From positions 5,122,501 to 5,186,500 of the forward strand of contig JAYKKI010000023.1 in NCBI GenBank assembly GCA_039881145.1: a stretch of 64,000 nucleotides of DNA. The letters are read 5' to 3'. The translations under genes were made by a program, and so were the position numbers. Source of the DNA: Druceiella hillmani. Its lineage: Eukaryota; Arthropoda; Insecta; Lepidoptera; Hepialidae. Positions 34,616 through 46,724 of this stretch are shown here, one piece after another. The first letter of the stretch is position 1. Every line of letters begins with the position of its first letter. The notes beneath the pieces were generated by a model. That model worked only from the letters and a program-made list of their open reading frames with translations, searched no databases and was not told the origin of the DNA.

Positions 34616-37600
34616 AATGAACATGTTGAGTATTTAAGTTGCGTCTGTTTCAAAATGAATAGTTTTGAATTGTAGTACTATTGAAATATGTGCGACTTAA
34701 TATATTTTATTACGGTACAAAATTTCAAGTCTCTATGTCAAGCAATTTTTCAGAAAAATGGATGAGACGAACAAACGGTAGACACGTGATTCATCTTATA
34801 AGGTTTTCATTTTTCGGAGGCACAGAGCCCAAACATTAAGAATTTCTTGACATTTTTTTGCACGTCCGTAAAAATTGCACGCGAGATACGTACTCTACTG
34901 TGGTAGTCAGAAAAACTTAAAAAGTCAAATTTATTTTATTTAAATTAATCTACTGGAAGTTTTATTCTACCACTTAGAGACATAAAATACTATCGGTAAC
35001 GATTCACAATTCTTCAAAAAAGGTGTAGATTCCGAAATAAAAGAAAAAAAAATAAGCATTTGCTAGAAACAGAACATTGTTTTTGTATCGATTTTTAGAC
35101 AAAATTGTGTAAATAATATCCAATTTCGTGAAATAGAACTAATTTCGTTTACAATAGCTTAAGGTTAAGCCTTCTTAAGCGCATCGTATTTACGTTACTC
35201 GGTCCAACGCGTGGGTGTTAAGCTGGGGATCAATTACTGACGAAACATTTAGAACAAATTTGCTCATCGCTTTCAACCCACCTGATGTCGATAAGTAATT
35301 TCAAAACATTATTTTTAATACAATACATTTCAGAAGATTAAAACTTCTCATTAAAATGTACAAATTAATTTGTCGAAAGCAGAAGCTCCTTATTAAAGTA
35401 TATAAGACCTTTTAACTCGAGTATTTATAAATATATTAGCTGGAAAAACTGTTTGATCGCAGATATTTAAATTATCTTATTTGTTTTACGTTTTAATCTA
35501 TATTATAAATTCCACCATTAAAGAATGTCCGTTTCAATTAGATTAAAATGTTTTCAATATAGATTAAAACGTAACACAAAAAATATACCTTTTAATAGGT
35601 CTGCACGTATATAGCACTTACTGTGTCGTAAAGTTATATTTAAACAAACGTATAGAACGATATCCTTGTTTAGTTCTACTACATGTTAAACTTTTAATGC
35701 AATTATTTTTATAAACCAGCGACCTGGTCAGAAATAGTAAGGAAGTCATACTATAGAAATAATAGTTTAACCTTGTATAACATTCATATCAACCAGATAT
35801 AATATGAATGTTATGCACAAAATTTAATTTATACTGAAACACGTGTTAACTGGCCGATGATCGATAGCAACATATCGTCATTTTGTTGCCGTTATCTTAC
35901 ATACGTAATCATAATCATAATCATAATCGATCAAACGCGTCAAGTAACCAAAAGTGTGTTTGTAGTTTTTATAGGTATTGTGCTTTGGACAGGTGAGACA
36001 AGGATTATCGGATTAGGAAAGTTGGAAAAATGTTTAAATAAATCTATCAGTTCTAAATCTGTCTTCGTAAGTGGTTTTAGAGTGAAATAAAAATAATAAT
36101 AATAATAATAAAGCAGTCAATATGTACTTTATTGGGTACTGAAAGATAATGGATGTGGATACAAATAAGGGGTCACATTCGGCCATGTAAAACGTATTCA
36201 CTCCTATTCCGTAAAAGTTATAATTGCAGGTCTTATTGAGGGCTTTTCTCTTTTGAGGAATTTAACTTACTTACCGATATATAAAACTAGATTTATTAAG
36301 TTGTAGCAACAAAATGGTAATAAAACGAGCTAAAAGCGTATTTGGAACGCACGTTGCAGGTAAGGTACTTCATCAGAAGTGAAATTACTTTATTTATGAC
36401 TAATATGGACTTCCTAAGGCAATAAGTATTTAGTAATACGAATTGTAACTAAGTAAGAAATGATGCCATATATATTATCGTGAATATTCCATACACTGTG
36501 ACCTCTAGGACCATGGTTACAGTTTTTCAAAAACTGCGTTTTCTTCATATTTTCAGGAGTATTAGAAATAATATGGTTTTGGAGACATGTTCTTTTTTCA
36601 TATATTTCTGTTTATTATTTAAAATCATGAAATAAATAATTTTGTGATTCTTATAATTAGTCCTTTTAAACAATATCCCACATTTTACGTTCAACTTTAA
36701 AAATTATTTTAAATATTAAATTTGACTGTTCCCCGACCCTAAAATTTCCACATCAGAAAATTATCGAATAAAAATCTAGACGGTTATAAAGATCAGAGTT
36801 TTTCGAGTTAATTTAGACATACCCAAAAATTAAGCCCATATACCAAACATAAGTTCCGTTGGTGAAAATTTTGAGATAGTTGATTTCATGGTGTTGAGTG
36901 TTAATTGGACATTGGATAATTCGTCGCGCAATATTTTATTCGGATCATTTTCAATAATTGTTATCAAGCTCTTAAGCATACGTATAATTTGTACACGAGA
37001 ATAAGCAATGCATTCGGGATCTCAAAACAGCTCTGCAGTTCATTCTTGCTAACGAAATTAATAATTACAAGTTGATGTTAAAATTAAATCGGCGACTCAC
37101 TTATACGTAAACAGGTTACTACAGTAAACTAACTTCTAATAAGGTGGCAGTCATGCCGAAAAATGAGCAGAGTGGAACTGGGGATATTATTATGCTTGCG
37201 AGAAAAACCAGGCATAGGACACTCTACAGTACCCCTTATTGTTCTGCTGTGGTGAGATAATTTCAAAGTTCGCGACATAACGAATCAAAGAAAGAATTAA
37301 AAAAAAAAATGGTCCTCCAATTTTATGTATACTGGAAAAGGCTATAAGGTGGTGCACAAAATTATTTACAGGTACTACTAATTAATATTTATTATTACTT
37401 ATTTTTATCACAAAAAACTCTGAACAATTGTTCAGCATTCTTTTTGAACAAAGAAAACTGAGAGCAGAAAATTATATTTACTTGATGAACACTTATAGGC
37501 ATCCTAGTAGCAATTTTTACCAATAAGCACCATTAAATGCCAAAAAAGTATTCTAGACACAATCATGTGCCTTCTAAAGCATAATGGTCTTAATCTTTAA

Positions 37601-37999
37601 ACAGCAATTAGTAAACTGGAAGTGATAAATAATTTAAACGATTTTCAAGTTTAAGTGCACGTCGACAGATGGGTGGTACGTTTTAGTGAATTTTTGATAA
37701 ATGATCTCCTTCAGTCTAGGTCTAAGTTCACTTCGGTAATAATGCCTTTGCTTCAATTCATTTAATATTCAAGACTGTGGGGGATTTTGAAAGATCCTCA
37801 TTGAGTTTTTTCAGTTGTGCAGATAATATTTAATTGCTAAATGTTACGAGTTGTACATACTTGCATACTACGAGTTTGATAAATAGAGGAGTGTTTTAAC
37901 TGTTTTAATAAATTTAATTGCGATACATAGTTCGCGAGGATGATTACTTAGATGTCTATAATGAAAATATCCCGCGTTTATAATGTGATCCCCTACAAA

Positions 38000-39235
38000 A
38001 GTGAATGTCTTTAACCTGGGCTTTTTGCTTCACAAGAAAATCAGATCTCTATCATTTGGAGAACTCGGAACTGTCAAACAATAGTCTTAAACAGTGTATG
38101 CTGGAGGATGATCAGCCCTGGTACCAAAAGGGTCAATACCGAGCTCTGCAAAAATTGATATCTTAACATAAAACGAAGAATGCTCAAAGCAAAGCTTGAT
38201 GCCTTCTCGTGAGATATCGAGAAAAAAGTAACTTTTCAAACATTTAAGGATGCTTTCACTATAGCTGCTACTTTGGTTGGGATATACGGCATTCGAATTG
38301 AGTCTAAGAGTGTCTATTAATTAAAATCGCAATATAGATATATTTTTCTGAAATCGGTTACGATTAAGTCATACTTACGTGTTTTGTGCCCAGAATAAAC
38401 TTGAAATTTTATTCACGCAGTGATTTTTTGGAAGGAAAGTGCCAACGGTAATTATAAAAAATAATTTTTCTACACGATACAGGTGTAAACCTAAGTCCAT
38501 GTTAATATAAACTATGGACTATATTTTTTAATTTTATGAAAATATTGAGATCACGAATTTAGGCAAATAACTTTTATAACTTTGAAATGTTCGTCCATCA
38601 GTTGGTTTTTATATCGATAATAGACTCATGAATTTTTAATTTGAGTAAGAAAGCGAGGAAAATTCAGTTTTTGAACACTTTGCTCGAGAATAATTAGAAG
38701 TTACTTTTCATTGAACTGGTAAAAGCTGCTCCCATAGATAAGTATTGAATAATTTAACCGACTTGGTTTTACATTAGATCTCGCAACTTTTTACGGCAGT
38801 TGAACTGCTTTGCCAGACTTGAATTTGTTTACATTTTGTTTTTGATTGGATCTCATTTCTTTTTGAAGGTATACAATATTTCTGCAACATTCATTGTAGC
38901 GATAAAAAGTTTATGCTGTCTGTTTTATTATAACTAAATATTAAAATAACTAAAAATGGTAGAATTAGGTAAGGTATCTTGGTTTAGGTAAGGTTAATTT
39001 GTTTTTAGTGCAGGAATATGATAGGTAACCGTAGGTTACCTATCAACATGAGTTTAAGACGTATAGCATATAAGGATTAAAGAAGGTATTTGATAATTTT
39101 AGGGTACATACTATCCTCAAACTATCAAAACAACATCTAAGTCCCTAGCAAATAATATCAGTAAACAAATTAGTAAGCGTTTCAATCAAAAAACCAATAA
39201 TGGCAAATGAAATTATAGACGAAAATCGCAAACTT
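38000..39235. other. No recognisable gene; 10-bp palindrome at 39020-39044
   Basis: The sequence 'gataggtaac' at 39020-39029 is followed after five bases by its exact complement 'gttacctatc' at 39035-39044. It is preceded by two 'aggtaaggt' repeats at about 38967-38995. The segment 38515-38600 resembles 45885-45940 in Y ('tttaattttatgaaa', 'aaataacttttataac'). Confidence 0.45.
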
Positions 39236-39239
39236 ATGG

Positions 39240-39430
39240 GCTGCGTTTCGAGGCACATTCGAACAGCATCTTGACGCACGCGCTAATGAGCGCGGCTGTC
39301 GCTCGCTTTGACGTATCTATTTCACACACATCGCCTCTCTGTATCGCAAGCGCCACTCACTACATACGTATGCATAATAGCTGGCATGGCAACAAGCATC
39401 ATACGAGCGCAGTCGCATCGCGTTCTTTGA
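39240..39430. other. GC-rich island in AT-rich DNA
   Basis: About 190 bp rich in CG dinucleotides ('acgcacgcgctaatgagcgc', 'cgctcgctttgacg', 'gagcgcagtcgcatcgcg'). No frame or tRNA-like fold was recognised. It resembles the GC-rich regulatory ends or 5' regions of insect transposons more than its surroundings. A promoter or recent insertion is possible. Confidence 0.5.
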
Positions 39431-40055
39431 ATTTATTTTTGTTATGATTTAGGTAGAGGTATCTACTAGGTAATTTAATTTTGAAGCCCAAATTATGTAA
39501 GTGACGTAAAATTGTATACTTGTATAACGTTTAACTTTTATTTTAACTTTTAATCACATATCTATTTATATGGGATTACAAGGTTCAATTCATATATCTG
39601 GACAACAAGACTGAAATTGCGGAATGTTTTAATTTTTTCTTGCTTTATAGGTTAAACTATAATTGTGATCAAGTTGATTCAAATTTGAAACTTCTATGTC
39701 TGCTAGAAGCACCTTAGAATGTTGATGGTTGGTGAGTGTTTCATTGACAAAATTAAGGAATTTTGATTTGTAATAGTTCGTAAACTACAGGTTCAAATTG
39801 AATGTAATTTGGGAATATACCTAGTTACATTATGCACTCTTGGTCACTAAAATTATTAATAATGCAGGCTTCTTGCTTTATCCATAACGAAGTTACAGGG
39901 GATCAAAAAGGACCTGAATGACTTTGAGAAAAAATGTGTCTTTTTTGTTTGCTTTGCTCGGCTTAGAGGGAAGATGTGAAGCGAAGGGAAGGCATCTTGA
40001 TTAACACTTCTGCAACATACAAATTTTATTCAATTTATTCAATTTTTTATCCAAA
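39431..40055. other. Non-coding, probably transposon-derived
   Basis: No open frame of note. The segment 39890-40010 ('gaagttacaggggatcaaaa', 'ctttgagaaaaaatgtg', 'ctcggcttagagggaag') has the look of a dispersed insect repeat, but no second copy is in the window. Confidence 0.35.
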
Positions 40056-40059
40056 TTTT

Positions 40060-41000
40060 ATTCAATTTGATACCGGTTTGGTATAAATTTTTTTCAATAT
40101 TAAATTGATATCCACTCTAGTAGTCAATGGCATTCTATAATAAGAGAGCAAAAATGTAAAAATACGTAAATTTTTAGTTTTGATCATCGCAGGTAATGTC
40201 ATCGGGACAAATGGGATAATAATACTTTATGTGTCTTAATCTACTTTATTTTGGAAATAAATTAATAGCAAGTACGTGACATGCATGTTCAGCGTATTTT
40301 TTATACAGATTATATATATCTTAGGTATAGGCTAGTTATATTATTTTGGTATTAAATATTTAAAGGTTTTTTATTTCGTAATATTAAAAATTATGTCTAA
40401 GACCTGGATTACGTTGAAACTATTCTACAATTATTCTATGGTTTCAAAAAATATATCTGTAGCATATTTTCATCATTTTGAAATAAAAAAATTCAAATGA
40501 TGAAATGAAAATAATTATATTGACATGTAAGAGTTTTTAAAGCGGACTCACAATTGTGGTCTCATGAAATAAAAGCCATTGGCCCAAGTGCTTTCTTTTT
40601 CTGTAAAATTTACTTCTAAGCAACGGAAAATAAAAGAAAAATAAAAAAAAATTATTTTTTTAACTACTTGATCAATTTTCATTATACTTACAAGCAATAT
40701 GAAGATATATAAAATAAATTATTGGAAAAACTTTAAGAGTTATGTACCGAGATAAAAACAAAAATAATAATTTTAATTAAAAGAAAAACTTATTTTTATC
40801 TTTCTAGCAACGCGCACAGATTTTCTTTATTTGTTGGGTCATGTTATATAATATACATTTTAATGGAGTGGTTTCATCTGTTTAGACATAGTGAAAAAAT
40901 AATTATATAATCAAATCCGCTCCGCATTATCTTCACATATAACAATGCTAATGAATCCTTTGTTAAAATATGATTTCTACTTACAGGAAGTATAAGAGAA
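40060..41000 (-). repeat. Module Y copy F, inverted relative to the adjacent long copy A
   Basis: The inverted sequence aligns with 45110-43900 and with 60640-59680. Shared landmarks are 'tctcttattat' with 'gctagaNtgg', 'aagacctggaNtacg'/'agacctggacatcg' with 'ctacaattattc', and 'aacaagcaacgtc'/'tagcaacgcgcac' with 'tttaatggagtggtttcat'. Copies F and A face each other across the (TA)n run at 41303-41380. The hammerhead insertion present in A (locus 6) is absent from F. Confidence 0.72.
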
Positions 41001-41299
41001 ACATTTTTCTTAATGAATAAATATTTATGTCTTTGGCATTGGTACACTTTTGCCCCATAATTTGTTTTACGTACCTTAATATTTAATGAAAGCTGGTCAA
41101 ATTTTATTTCTATAATGAAAAAAGGATATACTTTAGTTTAACGGTCAATGAAAAATGATAATTAGTACCGACTTGTTACACAACGGTCAAGCGAAAGTTA
41201 TAATTTATATAGACTTATTAAGAAAGATAAATTATTGATCATACTAGACTTTAATTATTAATGAAGCGAACTGAAACGTTTTATAAAAGCAAAGGCACC

Positions 41300-41302
<3 letters not shown>

Positions 41303-41380
<78 letters not shown>
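41303..41380. repeat. (TA)n microsatellite at the axis of the F/A inverted pair
   Basis: Pure alternating AT of about 78 bp. The Tyr-Ile frame at 41244-41465 (-) is an artefact of it. Confidence 0.97.
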
Positions 41381-41382
<2 letters not shown>

Positions 41383-41745
41383 ATTGTATTATTTATTACA
41401 AATTGCACTCGTAGAAATGATTGTTGCTCACATATAGCTGATGTTTTCAAAGTATGTAAAACCAAAACCGTTTTTTAGTAATCTAAATTGGTCAAATATA
41501 TTTCGAAAGCTTTCTTTTCTTTCTGAAAAAGCAATATCGATATAAAAAAGCGACTATGTTAAATCTACTGATTCAATAAATGTAATTTTCTTAATATACT
41601 AACCCTGAACAAATAAAAACATGAAAATATCGCTTACATTGATGAACTTGTGTATAAAATATAATGAAATAAATTCTTAGTTTAACTGGAAAAGAAGAAC
41701 GACAAAAAGACCCAAGTGTTAAAATAAAAGTGGTAATAATACATA

Positions 41746-41936
41746 AAGAAAAGTTGAATATATTTGGCGTTAATTTTGTAGAAATTCATTATTCACAATT
41801 AAATGAACATGTAATGTACTTTCTTTAATTTCTTTACCGCGACCTAGGTTTCGTTGTATTACAACATCTTCAGGTGGGCTATTAGCAAAGATAGATATAT
41901 TCTGGTCGGCTATTAGCATATCTTTACTAAGAAAAG
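41746..41936. mobile_element. Hammerhead-bearing element, locus 5, with 8-bp target duplication
   Basis: The insert 41754-41928 is flanked by 'aagaaaag' on both sides (41746-41753 and 41929-41936). The homologous position in copy B (about 57475-57505) reads through without it. It contains one arm (outer terminus 'ttgaatatatttggcgtt' to the inner 'gctattagcaaagat') followed by 45 bp in which 'ggctattagca' is repeated, instead of a second full arm. Confidence 0.8.
41837..41877 (-). ncRNA. Hammerhead ribozyme motif 5L
   Basis: Core, stem II (GUUGU/ACAAC, loop AAU) and stem III are as in the consensus, with cleavage base C. Stem I CCAC/GCGG has one A-C mismatch. Confidence 0.62.
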
Positions 41937-43587
41937 TAATAAAATAAATGGCTTAAACATTTTATTTATATCGTCTGTCAGATAAATGCGAAATATTGTA
42001 TTTAAAAAGACGTATTTTTTCATCTTAGTTTATAAAGACTGTTCCTACTCATTGCATTAGCAAGATATAATAAAATGCAGATTATGTTCGATGTATCCGC
42101 CACGCACATATGTAACAAAGTCAGTCATGAAACCCACAGGCCCAACAGGTTCGTCGAAAAAACTTCATAAAATTCAAATTGAGCGAAAAAGGTATTTATT
42201 TTGACAACAAAGAACGAATGGAAATGTCAATGGAAATGTAAATTTTGTACATCCGTGGGAAAAATAGTGATCGATCTCGATTTCTTTTAAGTTTCTAAAA
42301 ATTATGTGCTTCGGTCGGTTCTTATTTTTAGTTTCATTTGTTATTAACCACTTTTAACAAAAGTATATTAAATGCCCTAAGTGGGCAATTGATAAACTTT
42401 TAAGGTTGTATTTTTTTCTTTAGATTATGATCACAAATTGCATTTTATTTTTTGCTTCGCTAATTGTATTTATACCAGCTTTTTTAAAAACTATATTCTA
42501 CCTCTTTGAGGCCAGATCCACTTTCGTCCGTGTCCTTTCAATAATATCAGGGATTTTTGGGAAAACCTTTTTAAACATATAGACTTTCTAAATTATCCAA
42601 TAATATCATATTTCTTTATAAAATATAAACTGAATCCTTTTCAAAAAAATTCGTGGGTACCGAAGTTAATCGAAGTGGAAATCAATTGTCGGTCTTTGTG
42701 ATATTCTCATGCTACGATCAACTTGAAAAATCTATTTAAAACAATGCTTTTATTAAATTTTCAAAGTTAAAATTTCTCGCTAAGATGCACGAGTGGAAAT
42801 TAATTTTCGTAATTTAAAATATATTAACTAAATATAAACAAGATTTCTAAGAAACAAGATTTTATTTCTAAACTATATATAATTTATTTCTATCTATAGT
42901 TTGGCGCCATTGTAGTAATTAATTTGTTAATTTCTGTTCGCATCATTCTTCGATCCTTATTGCCGTTGAAACTCATATTTCCATATCGAAATTTTCACGT
43001 TCTTCTTCCAAGTAGTCATGAATTAATGTCGCATCTAGTAATTATTCACACTTTATTCTGTATTTATTGTCATTACAATTTAAAAAAAAAACTGGATCAT
43101 CAATAGTTGATAAGTAATATAACCATTTCTATCCACACAGTAGTACTTAGCCATTTTTGAATTTAAGATACATCGAAGAACAACATTTTCAAAATCGGAA
43201 ATTGTTTTGGTAGTGTTTTTGTAGCTAGTGATCATGTAGATGACTCAAGATTAAACAGATGTGTGCAAAGATTTGTACAAATAATTTTCCTGTTAAGTTA
43301 AACTTTTGGTGTTATTCTTTTCATAAAACGCTCTAGGTTAATTTGTAAGTGGTTAATTCTACCAGGACTAATAACCTATCTGCGTTAATCAGTCTGTATA
43401 AATTATCATTTTCACTTGATCGTTGTATAATAAGTTTATGTAAATTACATTCACTTTCGTTTCATAGTTGTATAATAAGTAAGCATTTTCACTTGACCGT
43501 CAAAGTAAAGTGCGTCCACTTTACATTTATATTGAAAAAAAAGTGAGCAGTTTTATTAAAATGTGAAGACGTAGGAGATATTGACAT

Positions 43588-43795
43588 GAAATGTGGACGT
43601 ACATAAAATAAATTGTGGGGGAAACGAAATGTTTGATAACCAATGTAGAGACAAAGGAGATACTTACATGAAATGTAGAGGTACATAAAATAAATTATAG
43701 GGGAAATGTATTGATTTATATGAAATGTAGAGACAAAGGAGATATTAACATGAAATGTGGATATACATAAAATAAAGTGAGGGGGGAATCGTAGC
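43588..43795 (+). repeat. 82-bp minisatellite, about 2.5 units (copy A)
   Basis: Units begin 'gaaatgtggaNgtacataaa' at 43588, 43670 and 43752, an exact 82-bp period. The same unit is expanded in copy B (59017-59455). The long minus frame 43489-43812 is generated by this repeat. Confidence 0.9.
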
Positions 43796-44224
43796 GTTGG
43801 GAAAAGGAACAATATTTAATTACTATTCATTGATCACAAAGAGTTCATTATAAGTGAAGATATTACCGAAGATGTGATATGTATGTTAGAAAAAATATAG
43901 TAAGTCATAAATTATTTAATAGCCTAATAAATACATTTTTTAATTATGTTTAATCAAATGAAACCGCTCCATTAAAATATGCTTTACTCGTATATGGTAT
44001 AAAAGGATGCCACAAATAAAAAAATCAATGGACGTTGCTTGTTAGAAAGATGAGAATTTTTTTTCAATTCAAAATAAATATTTTTGTTTTTATCTCTACT
44101 TACAGCTATGAAATTTTTTCCAGAAATTTATTTGATGTATCTCCCTCATATTTCGTGTAATTGTAGTGAGAGTTTGTCACGTATTTGAAAAAATTGATAA
44201 AAAGAACAATTTTTTTATGAATTA

Positions 44225-44408
44225 TTATTTTTTTTTTAAATATTGAATATATTTGGCGTTAATTTTGTAGAAATTTATTATTCACAATTAAATAAAACTA
44301 CGTGGTGTAGTATTATTTCTACTTTCTTTAAGTTCTTTACCACGACCTAGTTTTCGTTGTATTACGAAATCTTCAGGTGGGATATTAGCAAAGATCTTAT
44401 TTTTTTAA
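44225..44408. mobile_element. Hammerhead-bearing element, locus 6 (single arm)
   Basis: The insert lies at about 44240-44396, running from 'atattgaatatatttggcg' to 'attagcaaagatc'. It sits between 'ttatttttttttttaa' and 'ttatttttttaa', a probable duplication blurred by the T-run. Copy B (about 59950-59972) and inverted copy F lack it, giving two independent empty sites. Only one arm is present, ending exactly at the point where arms join in the two-armed loci, so a single arm can be inserted. Confidence 0.8.
44340..44380 (-). ncRNA. Hammerhead-like motif 6L, damaged stems
   Basis: The core CUGAAGA and GAA and stem I CCAC/GUGG are intact. Stem II UUCGU/ACAAC has two mismatches, and stem III AAC/GGU has one. 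Activity is unlikely. Confidence 0.5.
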
Positions 44409-46663
44409 TTAAACCTACCCACTGTTTAAAAGTATATTTTACAGGAAAACTTAACATTTGAGCCAAAGGCATTTACACCATAAAACGTATTACGTGTTTA
44501 TTTTTGAAAACTTAGACGTATCAATAAAATTATTTACATTACATCCAACGAATATCTTTAGCAGATTCTTTTTTTATATATCAATTGTCATGCAATTAAT
44601 TATATTATTTATCATTTTTTTAAAGCAATGAAAAATCATGCCTTTTTACTTTGAATATACTTAATTATAAAAAAGAAATAAAAAGTAGTTCCAAAAAGCC
44701 GAAAATTTTCTAGACATATTTACCTGAAATTGTGGAATAATTGTAAAGTAGTTATATCGCTGTCCAGGTCTTACACCATATTTTTAATATCACTATTACT
44801 AATAACTTTTAAATATTTCATATCAAAATTATATAACCGGTTTCTAACTGAGATACTCATAATCTGTAAAAAAACACGCTGATTACGCTGCACTTGTTGT
44901 TAATTGATTTCTAAGCCAAAGTGGATCATGATCCATAAAGTTTATAATTCTGTTTGTCCCACGACATTACCTTGAATGATCTTAACTAAACATTTTGCCT
45001 ATTTTTTGCATTTTTATTCTCTTATTATGGAGTGATCTTGAATGCTAGAGTAGTAACTTTTGTCTATGAATAAGCCAATATCAATAACAAAACCAATATC
45101 AATTAAATATTGAATAACCTTTACACAGAGTAAAATTGTTATTCAAGATACTCTTCACTTCGTTTGACCTTTAATTTTACATGACACCGCTGTATGCATT
45201 TAACTGATGTAGAAGTTCAAAATTATTTTTGATCCATATTAACTTTCGTTATGCTTAGTAATTATTGGTGAATGCTTATTTAAAATCAATAATAATTAAA
45301 TTTAAATATTTTAATCAGATATAATTTTATTATTGTTATTATTAATATTATTAAAATATGACATTAATTATTATAACTGTAGGGATAATGGTAAGCAGGC
45401 TGAATAAAATGTCTTTTCATTCCTCATCAGAATAAAATTCATAAATTTTTGATTCATCAGATTTCTGTGAAAGTAGAAGTTAAAGAAGCGTGTATACCGT
45501 TACTTTAAAATCGGGAAAACAACAATACAAATTTAGCCAATTAATGTATGATACATTGAAAATGGGATGCTGAGGACAATAAGAGAAATGAAGTACAATA
45601 TATTCTCTTAATAATATTTTAATGAAGCACTTTATTCGTTATTAAAGGATGTTAACACTAAATTATTGATTGAAAAAAATAGGTACTATTGCTTCAGAAT
45701 TATCCATCTGTCTGTACCAAGTTATGTATCTTAAATCTAACTCAGCTTCTGTAAATTCAATAGTTTCAACCAGTTCAATAGAATGTAATTTTTTATTATT
45801 CTCTAAACTTTGAGCAAAGTGTTAATAAATATGAATTATTCACGTTTTCCTACTAAAATTACACTATTGGGTATATTCTTTAATTTTATGAAACCGTAGT
45901 TATGAAGTTAAACAAATAACTTTTATAACTTTATCATATTTGTCTGTCTGTCCATCCTAGACATCGTTCAAAGACACACAGCTTTTCTATAGTTTAGACA
46001 TGTCTTTTACAATAGCTCCTCTGCAAGTAAAATGTACAAGGAGGACACATAAAGTGGAACTTTGTTTCGACAAAATTATGAAAGGCGCTAACTTTTGATC
46101 CGAATTTTCAATTAAAATTATTTCGGGAAATAGGACTAAATATTTTTCTTTTGAGGTTGCGACATGTATTTGGAAAATTTAATTGTTCGTTTTGCAATCT
46201 ATATTTTCCCTGATGTAAAATATTTTGAGATTACTAAGGTATGGTTTTTAAATTTATATCTGCTGGTATAATATTAATTTTGCTTAGATAATTATTAATT
46301 TGAAATAATAATTTATATTTATGAGATAAATAAAAAAACTGAAATAATTTAAAGAGAATCGCTTATATCCGAGTCAGCAAGGTGACAGTTAGGTATCTAT
46401 TATCTGTTATATCAGTTAGTATAGTATGCCGACAAGGCCATTGTCTACGAAACCAATTAATTAGGATTTAAATTAATAAACAACCTTTTCGCTTGATTTT
46501 TCCACGAATTGAAAGGTGTTGCGTAAAATCCATTGAAAGTTATACTACAAAAATACCGTAATTATAAAAATCCATAATTTTCAAACTTAGCAGTTTCCTT
46601 GTCTTTTAATAAGTATTTTTTCAATATATTAATAAGCACCGCAAGGAATAACTTTGGTTTCTG

Positions 46664-46665
<2 letters not shown>

Positions 46666-46723
<58 letters not shown>
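46666..46723. repeat. (TA)n microsatellite within module Y copy A
   Basis: Alternating TA of 58 bp at the position homologous to 62041-62100 in copy B, so the array predates the duplication. Confidence 0.95.

Positions 46724-46724
<1 letters not shown>

Larger units (their letters stand above)
32800..38000 (+). repeat. Module X copy X1, left arm of a 5-kb inverted repeat
   Basis: Reading rightward, landmarks recur in inverted order in 55050-49920. Pairs are: 32850 'ttatttagtctaaac' with 55015; 33425 'aaaggggtcagtg' with 53955; 33945-34050 ('tacacccctct', 'taacgagatgta', 'aagaaaatcgact') with 52990-52870; 34665-34770 ('aatagttttgaatt', 'gacgaacaaac') with 52700-52590; 35100-35390 with 52360-52200; 36460-36540 ('tgatgccatatatatt', 'gacctctaggaccat') with 51440-51380; 37000-37260 with 50690-50390. 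Divergence is moderate. One hammerhead element is inserted in this arm only. The frame 35857-36090 has no open counterpart in X2. Confidence 0.8.

Noticed and set aside
43489..43812. 107-codon minus-strand frame with repeated FHVNISF-like segments
   Set aside because: Generated by the 82-bp minisatellite. The expanded array in copy B does not keep the frame, and the period is not a multiple of three.
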